64,000 nt of DNA, from contig NZ_JAPHOV010000001.1 of NCBI RefSeq assembly GCF_026191185.1, positions 2,227,001-2,291,000 of the forward strand, in the 5' to 3' direction. This document shows positions 9,470 to 17,959 of the stretch, piece by piece. A program made the position numbers and the translations under genes. The first letter of the stretch is position 1. Each line of letters starts with the position of its first letter. Origin of the DNA: Legionella sp. PATHC032 (lineage in GTDB: Bacteria > Pseudomonadota > Gammaproteobacteria > Legionellales > Legionellaceae). The notes below the pieces were generated by a model. It saw only the letters and a program-made list of their open reading frames with translations, was not told the origin of the DNA and searched no databases.

Positions 9470-10980
9470 GGCTTCTCTCCTAGAACAATGGTATTTTGTT
9501 TATCGCGAATAAAATCGCGAGCATAAGTCAGTTCCCCTGAAGACTCTGAGTGGATGGTGAACAAAGGCTGCCCTTTTTCAACTTGGTCACCAACATGAAC
9601 ATGCAAATCAACCCCTGCTGATTTAGACTTAGGGGCCCCTGCAAGTTTAGCAATTTTTGCGAGCATTCGATTGTCAATGAGAGATACTTTACCTGCTTTC
9701 TCAGCAACCATAGGGTGAGTAAAACGTGCCACCGTCAATTCCCTCATCCCTCCTTGTGCCTCACAAATAGCCTGAAATTTTTTAAACGCTTCTCCGCTAT
9801 CTAATAATTGTTTGGCTATCGATTGACCTGAGCCTGGTGGTACTGTTGATGAAAATTCCAGTACTGCTCCTGCAAGAGTTAATGATTTTTCACGCAAATC
9901 CTTTGGGGCATGAGGCAAACCTTGTAATACCGCCAACACATCGCGTGCTTCTAAAGCCGGGCCAATACCATTTCCTATCGGTTGTGCGCCATCAGTAATT
10001 AAGGTATGGACCACAAGACCTAACTGTTTTCCTACTTCTTCAAGGGATTGCTTAAGAAGTAAAGCCCTGGACTTATTCCTGACTTTGGCGGTAGGTCCCA
10101 CTGGAATATCAATAACCGCATGGGTTGCTCCTGTGGCAATTTTTTTAGAAAGGATTGAGGCGACCAATTGTCCTTCACTATCTAACTCAAGAGCACGCTC
10201 CACCCGAATAAGCACATCATCGGCAGGGCTTAAGCTCACAGCCCCTCCCCAAACAATGCATCCGTTTTCCTTATCAACCACTTGACACATAGCCTCTGGG
10301 CTAAGTGACACCGGCGCTAAAGTTTCCATCGTATCTGCAGTTCCCGCAGGAGAAGTGATAGCCCGTGAAGAGGTTTTGGGGATGGTCAACCCGAAAGCCG
10401 CTACAATGGGAACCACAACAAGGGTGGTGCGATTTCCTGGTAAACCACCAACACAATGCTTGTCTACAATCAAAGGGGAAGACCAGGATAAGCGATCGCC
10501 ACTGTCAATCATGGCTTTTGTAAGTTTCACGATTTCAATATTGCTTAAACGTTCCGCGGCGCTGGCCGCTAAAAAAGCTGAAATTTGCAAATCAGAAAGA
10601 CGGCCACTTAAAACGTCATCCACGATGGCCTTGATTTGTTTAAAAGAGAGTTCATTACCATAAATCTTCGTATGCACATAACTTAATGATTCCAGTGGCT
10701 TAGGATGTGACAGTTGAATGTCATCCCCTTCTTTGGCATTGAGAAAATCCCACGCAAAATTGGATAAGCTCGCTTCACCAGGCCTTAAAAGCTCTGAGGT
10801 CACGACATTGAGCGTGGCAATAATCGAGCGCTGGCCCAAGGTCACTTGGATGCGCGTTTGAACCTCAAATCCCTCCGAATGACAAACATGGCAATCTTCT
10901 CGCATGTAGATAATGGCTTCATGATATGTTTTAATTCCTAGGTACTTTAAACGCAACCTATGATGTTCCTTCTGGATCAC
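9466..10980 (-). CDS. AMP phosphorylase-like enzyme (thymidine phosphorylase superfamily)
   Basis: 504 residues from a GTG at 10980, chosen because AGGAGGA lies 6 nt upstream and the GTG overlaps the stop of the nuclease gene as GTGA. An N-terminal domain of about 85 residues precedes the phosphorylase core. The phosphate-binding signature is DKHCVGGLPGNRTT, the AMP-phosphorylase form, rather than the GGVGDK form of DeoA. Archaeal AMP phosphorylase converts NMP plus phosphate to base plus ribose 1,5-bisphosphate. The motif points there, but the substrate is unproven. It sits between a predicted RNA-processing nuclease and a PRPP synthetase, a coherent RNA-to-ribose-phosphate route. Confidence 0.85.
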   Translation of the reverse strand: MIQKEHHRLRLKYLGIKTYHEAIIYMREDCHVCHSEGFEVQTRIQVTLGQRSIIATLNVVTSELLRPGEASLSNFAWDFLNAKEGDDIQLSHPKPLESLSYVHTKIYGNELSFKQIKAIVDDVLSGRLSDLQISAFLAASAAERLSNIEIVKLTKAMIDSGDRLSWSSPLIVDKHCVGGLPGNRTTLVVVPIVAAFGLTIPKTSSRAITSPAGTADTMETLAPVSLSPEAMCQVVDKENGCIVWGGAVSLSPADDVLIRVERALELDSEGQLVASILSKKIATGATHAVIDIPVGPTAKVRNKSRALLLKQSLEEVGKQLGLVVHTLITDGAQPIGNGIGPALEARDVLAVLQGLPHAPKDLREKSLTLAGAVLEFSSTVPPGSGQSIAKQLLDSGEAFKKFQAICEAQGGMRELTVARFTHPMVAEKAGKVSLIDNRMLAKIAKLAGAPKSKSAGVDLHVHVGDQVEKGQPLFTIHSESSGELTYARDFIRDKQNTIVLGEKP

Positions 10981-12338
10981 GACAAATCCTCCTCTTGCAG
11001 ATAAGAAGGAATCGTACAAGGAAAACCTAATTGGCTTTCAATTTTCTCTTTTAATGATTGAGCGCTGTGGAGTTCACCATGCGTGATAAAGACCTTCTTA
11101 GGCGGATGAGTAAAATGCTTTAGCCACTCTAACATCTCGAGATAATCGGCATGAGCAGAGGTACTGCTCATAACCACCACCTGAGCGCGTATGGGAACCA
11201 AACCACCATGAATTTTAACCTCCCGCTCCCCATTAACCATCCTGGCACCACGAGTACCTCCTGCCTGAAAGCCAGTAAAAAGAAGTGTGTTTTTAGGATC
11301 AGGCGCAAAGGCTTTCAAATGATGTAAAATACGACCGCCTTGAGCCATGCCACTGGCGGCTATGATGATTTGTGGCATTTTATGCCTGTCAATCTCTTTG
11401 GACTCCTCAGGCGTATTAATGTAAGTGGCCACATTGCATAATCCACGACATTGTTCCTCATTTAAGTGATGATCCTCTTTATAAGTACAGAGTAGTTTGG
11501 TTGCATTAATCGCCATGGGACTGTCTAAAAATACTGGAATCTCTTTAGGAATTTCCCCTTTGCGTTTTAATTCATAAATAAAATATAAAAGACTTTGAGC
11601 CCGTCCCACCGCAAAGGCCGGAATAATAACAGAGCCTCCTCGTTTGATGGTGCGATTAATCACCTCACCGATTTGTGGCAAGGGATCGGTGGCATCATGC
11701 AGCCGGTCTCCGTAAGTGGATTCCATCACCAAATAATCGGTTTCTTGAATCACGCTTGGGGCTTTCATGACGGGATCATGAGGCCGGCCAAGGTCCCCGG
11801 TAAACACCATGGAACCTTTTTTTGTTTTTATTTTGACCATGGCAGCCCCCACGATGTGGCCGGCACGATGAAATTCAAAACTCAACACATTAAATAATGA
11901 ATGTGGCGTATCAAAATCAATGGTCTCAAAATAATTTAAGGCAACTCGAGCTTCCTGCTCAGTATACAGTGGAAGAGCAGGCCTATGCTTGGAGAATCCA
12001 TATTTGTTAGCCAATCGTGCTTCTTCCTCCTGGAGATGACCACTATCCGGTAATAAAATAGAACACAGCGCTTTGGTGCCCGTTGTTGCATAAATTTTGC
12101 CTTGAAATCCATTTTTAATGAGCAAGGGAAGATAACCCGTATGGTCAATATGAGCATGAGTGATGATGACTGCATCAATGTCGCGTGGATTGACTGGCAA
12201 GGGAGCCCAGTTACGCAAGCGCAATTCTTTATAGCCCTGAAAAAGCCCGCAATCAATAAGAATTTTTTTAGAATCTACCGTCAAAAGATATTTTGATCCG
12301 GTAACGGTCTCTGTTGCCCCTAAAAAGGTTAATTTCAT
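10977..12338 (-). CDS. Metallo-beta-lactamase/beta-CASP nuclease (RNase J/CPSF73-like)
   Basis: 453 residues starting MKLTFLGATETVTGSKYLL at the ATG at 12338, which overlaps the stop of cusA as ATGA. The open frame extends further upstream, but that part is antisense-like filler over cusA. It has the zinc-site motif THAHIDHTG, then GDLGR, the beta-CASP segment (IPVFLDSPMA, SGMAQGGRILHHL), SSTSAHADYLEML and the closing FITHGELHS. Members are RNA or single-strand nucleases related to archaeal and bacterial CPSF. It is the first gene of the three-gene nucleotide module within the efflux operon. Confidence 0.88.
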   Translation of the reverse strand: MKLTFLGATETVTGSKYLLTVDSKKILIDCGLFQGYKELRLRNWAPLPVNPRDIDAVIITHAHIDHTGYLPLLIKNGFQGKIYATTGTKALCSILLPDSGHLQEEEARLANKYGFSKHRPALPLYTEQEARVALNYFETIDFDTPHSLFNVLSFEFHRAGHIVGAAMVKIKTKKGSMVFTGDLGRPHDPVMKAPSVIQETDYLVMESTYGDRLHDATDPLPQIGEVINRTIKRGGSVIIPAFAVGRAQSLLYFIYELKRKGEIPKEIPVFLDSPMAINATKLLCTYKEDHHLNEEQCRGLCNVATYINTPEESKEIDRHKMPQIIIAASGMAQGGRILHHLKAFAPDPKNTLLFTGFQAGGTRGARMVNGEREVKIHGGLVPIRAQVVVMSSTSAHADYLEMLEWLKHFTHPPKKVFITHGELHSAQSLKEKIESQLGFPCTIPSYLQEEDLS

Positions 12339-15300
12339 TTTGCCTCCGTCAGACTTCCTTGTTGTTTCAATTCCACTTGCCAACGCCACATCACATAAAC
12401 CACGGGAATGACAATGAGAGTCAGTAAAAGGGCGGAAAAAACACCACCCACCATAGGTGCTGCAAGCCTTTTCATGACATCCGCTCCAATGCCCGTGGCC
12501 CACATCACCGGCAATAACCCAATGATGTTCGCAAGACCTGCCATCACCATGGGGCGGATACGGGATATGGCACAAAGGTGTACCATTTGAATTAAATCCG
12601 GCAGGGTTTTAAGCAACCCTTTCTCTTTTTGCTCATTGTAATCCGAATCAAGGTATGCCAGCATCACCGCACTGGTTTCGGCGGCCACACCGGCTAAAGC
12701 AATCATTCCCACCCAAACGGCAATACTCATGTTGTATCCCAAAACATAAAGCAGCAAAAAGCCGCCAAATAAAGCAAAAGGAACACCGAGCATCACCATC
12801 AAAGTCTCCGTGATGGTACGAAAGGTAAAATAAAATAAAACAAAAATAATGACTAAGGTGAGTGGTACGAAAATTTTAAGTCGCTCATAAACCCGTTGCA
12901 TGAATTCGTATTGACCTGACCACGCCAGGGTGTAGCCTGGAGGCAATTTGACTTTGGCCTTGACTGCTTGTTTTAGCTCCTCCACGTAGCCACCAATATC
13001 CCGACCACTGATATCAATAAACACATAACCTGCCAACATGGCATTTTCATCGCGGACCATGGCAGGTCCCGAACGAAATGTTAAAGTAACTAATTGTGCA
13101 ATAGGTACTTCAGCTCCACTTGGTGTTTTAACTAAAATACGATTGAGCTTATCTGGGTCGTCACGTAGCTCCCGCAAATAGCGCACATTCACCGGATAAC
13201 GCTCACGCCCTTCAATCGTGGTAGTAATGTTTTCACCACCCACGGCCGACTCAATAATGCGATTCACGTCCATAATGGTTAAACCGTAACGTGCCAGCTG
13301 GTCCCTATTGATTTGAAAATCAAGAAAATAACCTCCAGCGACTCTCTCTGCATAGACATTACTGGTCCCTTTCACTTCTTTAGCCACCATTTCAATTTCT
13401 TTGCCAATGGCTTCAATTTTTTTAATGTCGGGACCAAAAATTTTAATCCCAACGGCCGTTCGAATCCCCGTGGTGAGCATGTCATTGCGTGCTTTAATAG
13501 GCATGGTCCAGGCATTGCTCACCCCGGGAAATTGCAAGGCTTTATCCATTTCAGCCACCAAGCCTTCATAAGTCATTCCTTTACGCCAAAATTCCTTGGG
13601 CTTTAATTCAACAATCACTTCCATCATGCTAAATGGCGAGGGGTCGGTAGAGGTTTCCGCTCGTCCTGTCTTTCCAAACACATGGGCTACTTCTGGAAAG
13701 GCTTTTAATTTCTTATCCATTTCCTGCAGCAAAGCCGTTGCTTGAGTCACTGAAATACCTGGCAAAGTCACTGGCATGTACAAAATCGTGCCTTCATAAA
13801 GAGGTGGCATAAACTCAGCGCCAATGAGTTTGTAGAGAGGGATTGTGGCTAATGCCACCACTATGGCAACGCCCACGACAACCTTTCGATAGCTTAAAGC
13901 GAGCGTTAACACGGGTGCGTACATTGCTTGCATCAAGCGGGTAATGGGATGTTTTTGTTCAGGAATGATTCGACCACGCACCAAAAGAGGCAATAGTACA
14001 GGAATTAGGGTGATGGCCAACAGGGCACTCATGAAAATCGCCAAGTTTTTAGTATAAGCCAAAGGTGAAAACATCCGTCCCTCTTGGGCTTCTAGAGTAA
14101 AAACGGGCATGAACGAGATGGCAATCACAAGAAGTGATGAGAAAATCGCAGGACCTACTTCCTTGGCCGAATCGATTAACACTTGGGTACGATCGCCTGG
14201 ACTTCCTTTTGCCTCCCAATCGGCTAAGCGTTTATGGGCATTATCGACCATGATGATGGCAGCATCCACCATGTCGCCAACCGCCACAATAATCCCACCA
14301 ATGGACATGATATTAAGCCCAATATGCAAGAAATAAATGGGAATAAAAGAAATCAAAATCGCAAGCGGCAAGGTAATAATGGGGATTAATGCGGAACGAA
14401 AATGACCTAAAAATACGATGATGAGTAACCCAACCACCACCAGTTCTTCAATCAAATTCCAATTGGCCGTGGAGATGGCTTCTCGAATGAGATTACTGCG
14501 ATCATACACAGGAACCATTTTTATTCCTTCGGGGATGGCAGTGGCCAATTCTTTTAATTTCTCTTTAATGCGACCAATCACTTGCAACACATCCTCACCA
14601 AAGCGCATGATGACAATGCCGCCCACTGCTTCTCCTTGGCCATTTAAATCGACGACCCCTCGGCGCATGTCCGAGCCAAGCTGCACGGTCGCCACATCAC
14701 GCAGCAAAATCGGTGTCCCATTGGCATTAGTGCCTATGGCAATTTTTTCAATGTCCTCGGTAGACTTAATGTATCCTCGGCCACGAATCATATATTCCAC
14801 GCCTGAAAATTCAACCACCCTTCCACCGGTGTCGTTATTGCTCATGCGAATTTTTTCGATGATGTCAGGAACCGACAGGTTGTAGGCAAGAACTTTGACG
14901 GGATCCAAATTGACTTGATACTGCCTGACAAACCCACCCACACTGGCTACTTCAGACACCCCAGGAACTGCTCTTAACCAATAGCGTAAATACCAATCTT
15001 GAAACGTGCGTAACTCAGCCAGATTATGTTTCCCATTCTCATCCACCAAGGCGTATTGATAAATCCAACCTACAGGGGTTGCATCAGGGCCTAATTGCGG
15101 TGTCACCCCTTCGGGCAACTTTCCTGCCAGTTGACTCATGTACTCCAAAACACGAGAACGCGCCCAATAAATATCAGTACCGTCCTCAAAAATGATGTAA
15201 ACATAAGAAAAGCCAAAATCAGAAAATCCCCGTACCGCAACCACTTTCGGTGCCGACAGCAGTGCTGTCACAATAGGGTAAGTGACTTGGTCTTCCATTA

Positions 15301-15478
15301 AATCAGGAGAGCGTCCCATCCAGGTGGTGTACACAATCACCTGCGTGTCTGAAATATCAGGTAATGCATCCATGCGGGTATTCTTAAGAGCCATATAACC
15401 CATGAAAGAAAGCCCAAGCACAAAGAGCAACACAATAAAGCGATTGCGCGCACAAAATTCAATAATCCGTTCAACCAT
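12335..15478 (-). CDS. cusA: Copper/silver RND efflux pump (CusA-like)
   Basis: Complete 1,047-residue inner-membrane RND pump. The TM4 motif VGDMVDAAIIMVDNAHKRL closely follows the CusA form. The three methionines that bind Cu(I)/Ag(I) in E. coli CusA have counterparts in LYMPVTLPGIS, FSMMEVI and RNDMLTTG, so a copper/silver substrate is well supported. It ends within the start of the beta-CASP nuclease gene (4-nt overlap) and lies 94 nt after cusB on the same strand. It is a different subfamily from the pump at 1-2321. Confidence 0.93.
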   Translation of the reverse strand: MVERIIEFCARNRFIVLLFVLGLSFMGYMALKNTRMDALPDISDTQVIVYTTWMGRSPDLMEDQVTYPIVTALLSAPKVVAVRGFSDFGFSYVYIIFEDGTDIYWARSRVLEYMSQLAGKLPEGVTPQLGPDATPVGWIYQYALVDENGKHNLAELRTFQDWYLRYWLRAVPGVSEVASVGGFVRQYQVNLDPVKVLAYNLSVPDIIEKIRMSNNDTGGRVVEFSGVEYMIRGRGYIKSTEDIEKIAIGTNANGTPILLRDVATVQLGSDMRRGVVDLNGQGEAVGGIVIMRFGEDVLQVIGRIKEKLKELATAIPEGIKMVPVYDRSNLIREAISTANWNLIEELVVVGLLIIVFLGHFRSALIPIITLPLAILISFIPIYFLHIGLNIMSIGGIIVAVGDMVDAAIIMVDNAHKRLADWEAKGSPGDRTQVLIDSAKEVGPAIFSSLLVIAISFMPVFTLEAQEGRMFSPLAYTKNLAIFMSALLAITLIPVLLPLLVRGRIIPEQKHPITRLMQAMYAPVLTLALSYRKVVVGVAIVVALATIPLYKLIGAEFMPPLYEGTILYMPVTLPGISVTQATALLQEMDKKLKAFPEVAHVFGKTGRAETSTDPSPFSMMEVIVELKPKEFWRKGMTYEGLVAEMDKALQFPGVSNAWTMPIKARNDMLTTGIRTAVGIKIFGPDIKKIEAIGKEIEMVAKEVKGTSNVYAERVAGGYFLDFQINRDQLARYGLTIMDVNRIIESAVGGENITTTIEGRERYPVNVRYLRELRDDPDKLNRILVKTPSGAEVPIAQLVTLTFRSGPAMVRDENAMLAGYVFIDISGRDIGGYVEELKQAVKAKVKLPPGYTLAWSGQYEFMQRVYERLKIFVPLTLVIIFVLFYFTFRTITETLMVMLGVPFALFGGFLLLYVLGYNMSIAVWVGMIALAGVAAETSAVMLAYLDSDYNEQKEKGLLKTLPDLIQMVHLCAISRIRPMVMAGLANIIGLLPVMWATGIGADVMKRLAAPMVGGVFSALLLTLIVIPVVYVMWRWQVELKQQGSLTEAK

Positions 15479-15572
15479 AAAATCCCTTTATTTCATAGGA
15501 ATCTCATACATCATCCCTGTTCTTCAAAGGAAGAGCCTTACGAGATAACACTCATAAGCAATTCATCTCTTA

Positions 15573-16706
15573 TTATTTATGCTGCATGCCTCCCATGGCT
15601 GCTTTCAACTGGCTCTCCGAATCAATGAGGAAATTGGCAGAGGTAATAATCTTATCTCCCTCCTTAACCCCTTTTACTATCTCAAGCAAATCACCGGCCC
15701 GCACTCCAAGAGTGACGTCTCGCCACTCAATTTTGCCATTGCCATGATAAATAAAGACCACCGCTCGCTCACCCGTGAGCAAAACCGCATTTTTAGGAAC
15801 CACAAGACGTTCACCCAAAGGGATTTTGAGTTCCAGATTAACGTACATGCCAGGCTTTAATTGTTCTTTTGTATTGTCTACTTCGAAACGCACCTTGGCC
15901 GTTCGCGTTTTCATATCAATGGTCGGATAAATAAAATCAAGCTTGGCTTTAAATAATTCATTGGGCAAATAGGTAAGCGTCAGGTCGGCAGTTTGTCCTA
16001 GTTTAATATAGGGCAACTCGTATTCATAAATATCCCCTAAAACCCACAAGCGTGATAAATCAGCAATCGTATACAATTCATCTCCTGGCTCAATACGCAT
16101 GCCGATAAGCGCCATTTTTTTAAGAACCGTACCTTGGATGGGTGAGTCAATGGTCATCGTTCGAGTAATTTTGCCAGTACGCTTTAATTGCTCTATTTCC
16201 TTTTCAGAAATCCCCCACAACAGCAACCGCTGATGAGCCGCTTGAAAGGCCCCTTGGGCACCACGGGCGGCACTGGAGGTGGTATTTTTGCTTAAGATTT
16301 TTTGAGCGTTTAAGGCAAGTAAGTATTCTTGTTGGGTGGCCACCAACTCCGGGCTATATACTGTAAAAAGGGCTTGTCCTTTTTGTACTTTTTCGCCGGT
16401 GAAATTGATGAATAATTGTTCTATCCAACCATCAAAACGCACATGAATGTGGGCAACGCGCCGCTCATCGGCTTCAACCCTTCCTACCGTGCGAATTGTT
16501 TTTTCAATGTTTTGACGGCGTACCGGCTCTGAGGTAATGCCAATGGCTTGTAAGCGGACTGGATCAATCACAATCTCATTTTTTTGCGTGGATTGTTTCA
16601 TGTCCATCTTGCTATGTGTATCCGTTGCATTTTGTGCCTGGGTTAACTGCAACAAAGCCAGTAAACTCAAAACGAACACACCCCTTCTCATCACCTTCTG
16701 ATTCAT
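15573..16706 (-). CDS. cusB: Periplasmic adaptor of copper/silver efflux (CusB-like)
   Basis: 377-residue membrane fusion protein with a signal peptide ending near LQLTQAQ. It has an N-terminal Met-containing stretch HSKMDMKQS, where CusB binds and passes on copper. VRRQNIEKTIRTVGRVEADE and HVRFDGWIEQLFINFTGEKV are CusB-type beta-barrel and lipoyl segments, and IDSPIQGTVLKKMALIGMRI is the second lipoyl half. It overlaps the TolC-like gene by 4 nt. Confidence 0.92.
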   Translation of the reverse strand: MNQKVMRRGVFVLSLLALLQLTQAQNATDTHSKMDMKQSTQKNEIVIDPVRLQAIGITSEPVRRQNIEKTIRTVGRVEADERRVAHIHVRFDGWIEQLFINFTGEKVQKGQALFTVYSPELVATQQEYLLALNAQKILSKNTTSSAARGAQGAFQAAHQRLLLWGISEKEIEQLKRTGKITRTMTIDSPIQGTVLKKMALIGMRIEPGDELYTIADLSRLWVLGDIYEYELPYIKLGQTADLTLTYLPNELFKAKLDFIYPTIDMKTRTAKVRFEVDNTKEQLKPGMYVNLELKIPLGERLVVPKNAVLLTGERAVVFIYHGNGKIEWRDVTLGVRAGDLLEIVKGVKEGDKIITSANFLIDSESQLKAAMGGMQHK

Positions 16707-17959
16707 AAGTACGTCCCTGTGCTTTCTTCGATTTGTGCAATCGCTTTCTCATGCTCAGCGAGTTCACCGTGCCACTCCAATTCGTTTTCTTGCAGGGTCA
16801 ACAAATTATTTAGCATGGTTAAAAAATCCACTTTGCCAACCCCGTAATTAGCTTGAGAAGAAGTAAACGTTAAAGTGGCTTGCGGAATAATGGTATGTTG
16901 AATCAGATGAATAAGCTTTGCCGAGCGCTCTGCTAATAAATAGGCATTTTTTACTTGAAAAGAAAGTGTGCGATAAGTCGTCTGCAAGTCTTCCATATCG
17001 GCGTTGTAACGAGCAAGTGATTCCCGTACGGCATTATTTTGTTTTTGCATGAAATAAAGGGGAACGGTTGCTTTTAACAACACTTGATAACCTTTGGTAT
17101 GCATTCCCGTATCATGAAGTCGTCCCCCCTCAATTTCAACATCGGGGAAATACTCCATTTTACTTAACTTGATGGCTTGTCGTCCTTTTTGCACGTTACG
17201 CTGCTGCATGATTAATTGAGGCGCTCGCTGTTTCACGAGCGAATAAAAATACTCCAAATTGTGCCCCATTGGTGTGACAGGGAGTGTTGTTGGAGTACTG
17301 ACCACCCTTTCTAAGGAACGATTCAAAAGACGGTTGATATCGGCTTGCAGGGATTGGCGTTGTTGCTTTAAGATGACCAAACGCATCTCTAGACGAGAAA
17401 CTTCCGTTTGGGCGCGATAAATGTCTTGTTGGGGCGTTTTCCCCACACTGTACGTCGCTTCGGCACTTTGCTCCATTTCATGGAGAAGCTCCTGATTTCT
17501 TTGCACAATCTCGATGGATTTATTGACAAAGTAAAGGTCATAATAGAGCCGTTTTAGTTCAGCAATGACAGCAAAACAAGTGGCTTGATACTCCGCTTCT
17601 GCCCGTTTGGCCTCAAGCGTTGCTATTCTTCCTCGCACAACAAGCTTGCCAGGAAAGGGAATTTCCTGTTGGCCACCCAACATTTGTTCACGTCTTGGAT
17701 CGACATCCATAGGAATGTTCTCGGACATATTGATATAACCCGCGTTCAATTTCGGGTCAGGAAGGGCTTTCGCTTGAGGAATCACGTGAATTGCAGCAAG
17801 CAGGCGGTCGCGTACCGCCCGAATTTGGGGATTGTTTTGCTTAGCTTCCTGAATTAACTGCGATAAACCAGGATTGGGCTTTGCATAAATGAATGACTCC
17901 GTAAAGCAGAAACTCAGGAGAACAATCCAAATAATTTTTCTAATACTAAAATGTCTCAC
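16703..17959 (-). CDS. Outer-membrane efflux protein (TolC family) of the Cus-like system
   Basis: 418 residues with an N-terminal signal peptide (about residues 1-26, ending FIYA). Two OEP repeats are visible: LIQEAKQNNPQIRAVRDRLL near the start, and a C-terminal half with LTFTSSQANYGVGKVDFLTM. It overlaps the P2A ATPase gene by 14 nt and cusB by 4 nt, so the ATPase, channel, adaptor and pump are cotranscribed. Channel function is firm; partnership with CusAB is from gene order. Confidence 0.9.
   Translation of the reverse strand: MRHFSIRKIIWIVLLSFCFTESFIYAKPNPGLSQLIQEAKQNNPQIRAVRDRLLAAIHVIPQAKALPDPKLNAGYINMSENIPMDVDPRREQMLGGQQEIPFPGKLVVRGRIATLEAKRAEAEYQATCFAVIAELKRLYYDLYFVNKSIEIVQRNQELLHEMEQSAEATYSVGKTPQQDIYRAQTEVSRLEMRLVILKQQRQSLQADINRLLNRSLERVVSTPTTLPVTPMGHNLEYFYSLVKQRAPQLIMQQRNVQKGRQAIKLSKMEYFPDVEIEGGRLHDTGMHTKGYQVLLKATVPLYFMQKQNNAVRESLARYNADMEDLQTTYRTLSFQVKNAYLLAERSAKLIHLIQHTIIPQATLTFTSSQANYGVGKVDFLTMLNNLLTLQENELEWHGELAEHEKAIAQIEESTGTYL

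Noticed and set aside
12339-12575. N-terminal extension of the beta-CASP nuclease frame over cusA
   Set aside because: It is Cys/His/Trp-rich frame-shift translation of cusA; the ATG at 12338 overlapping the cusA stop and the family start MKLTFLG fit better.
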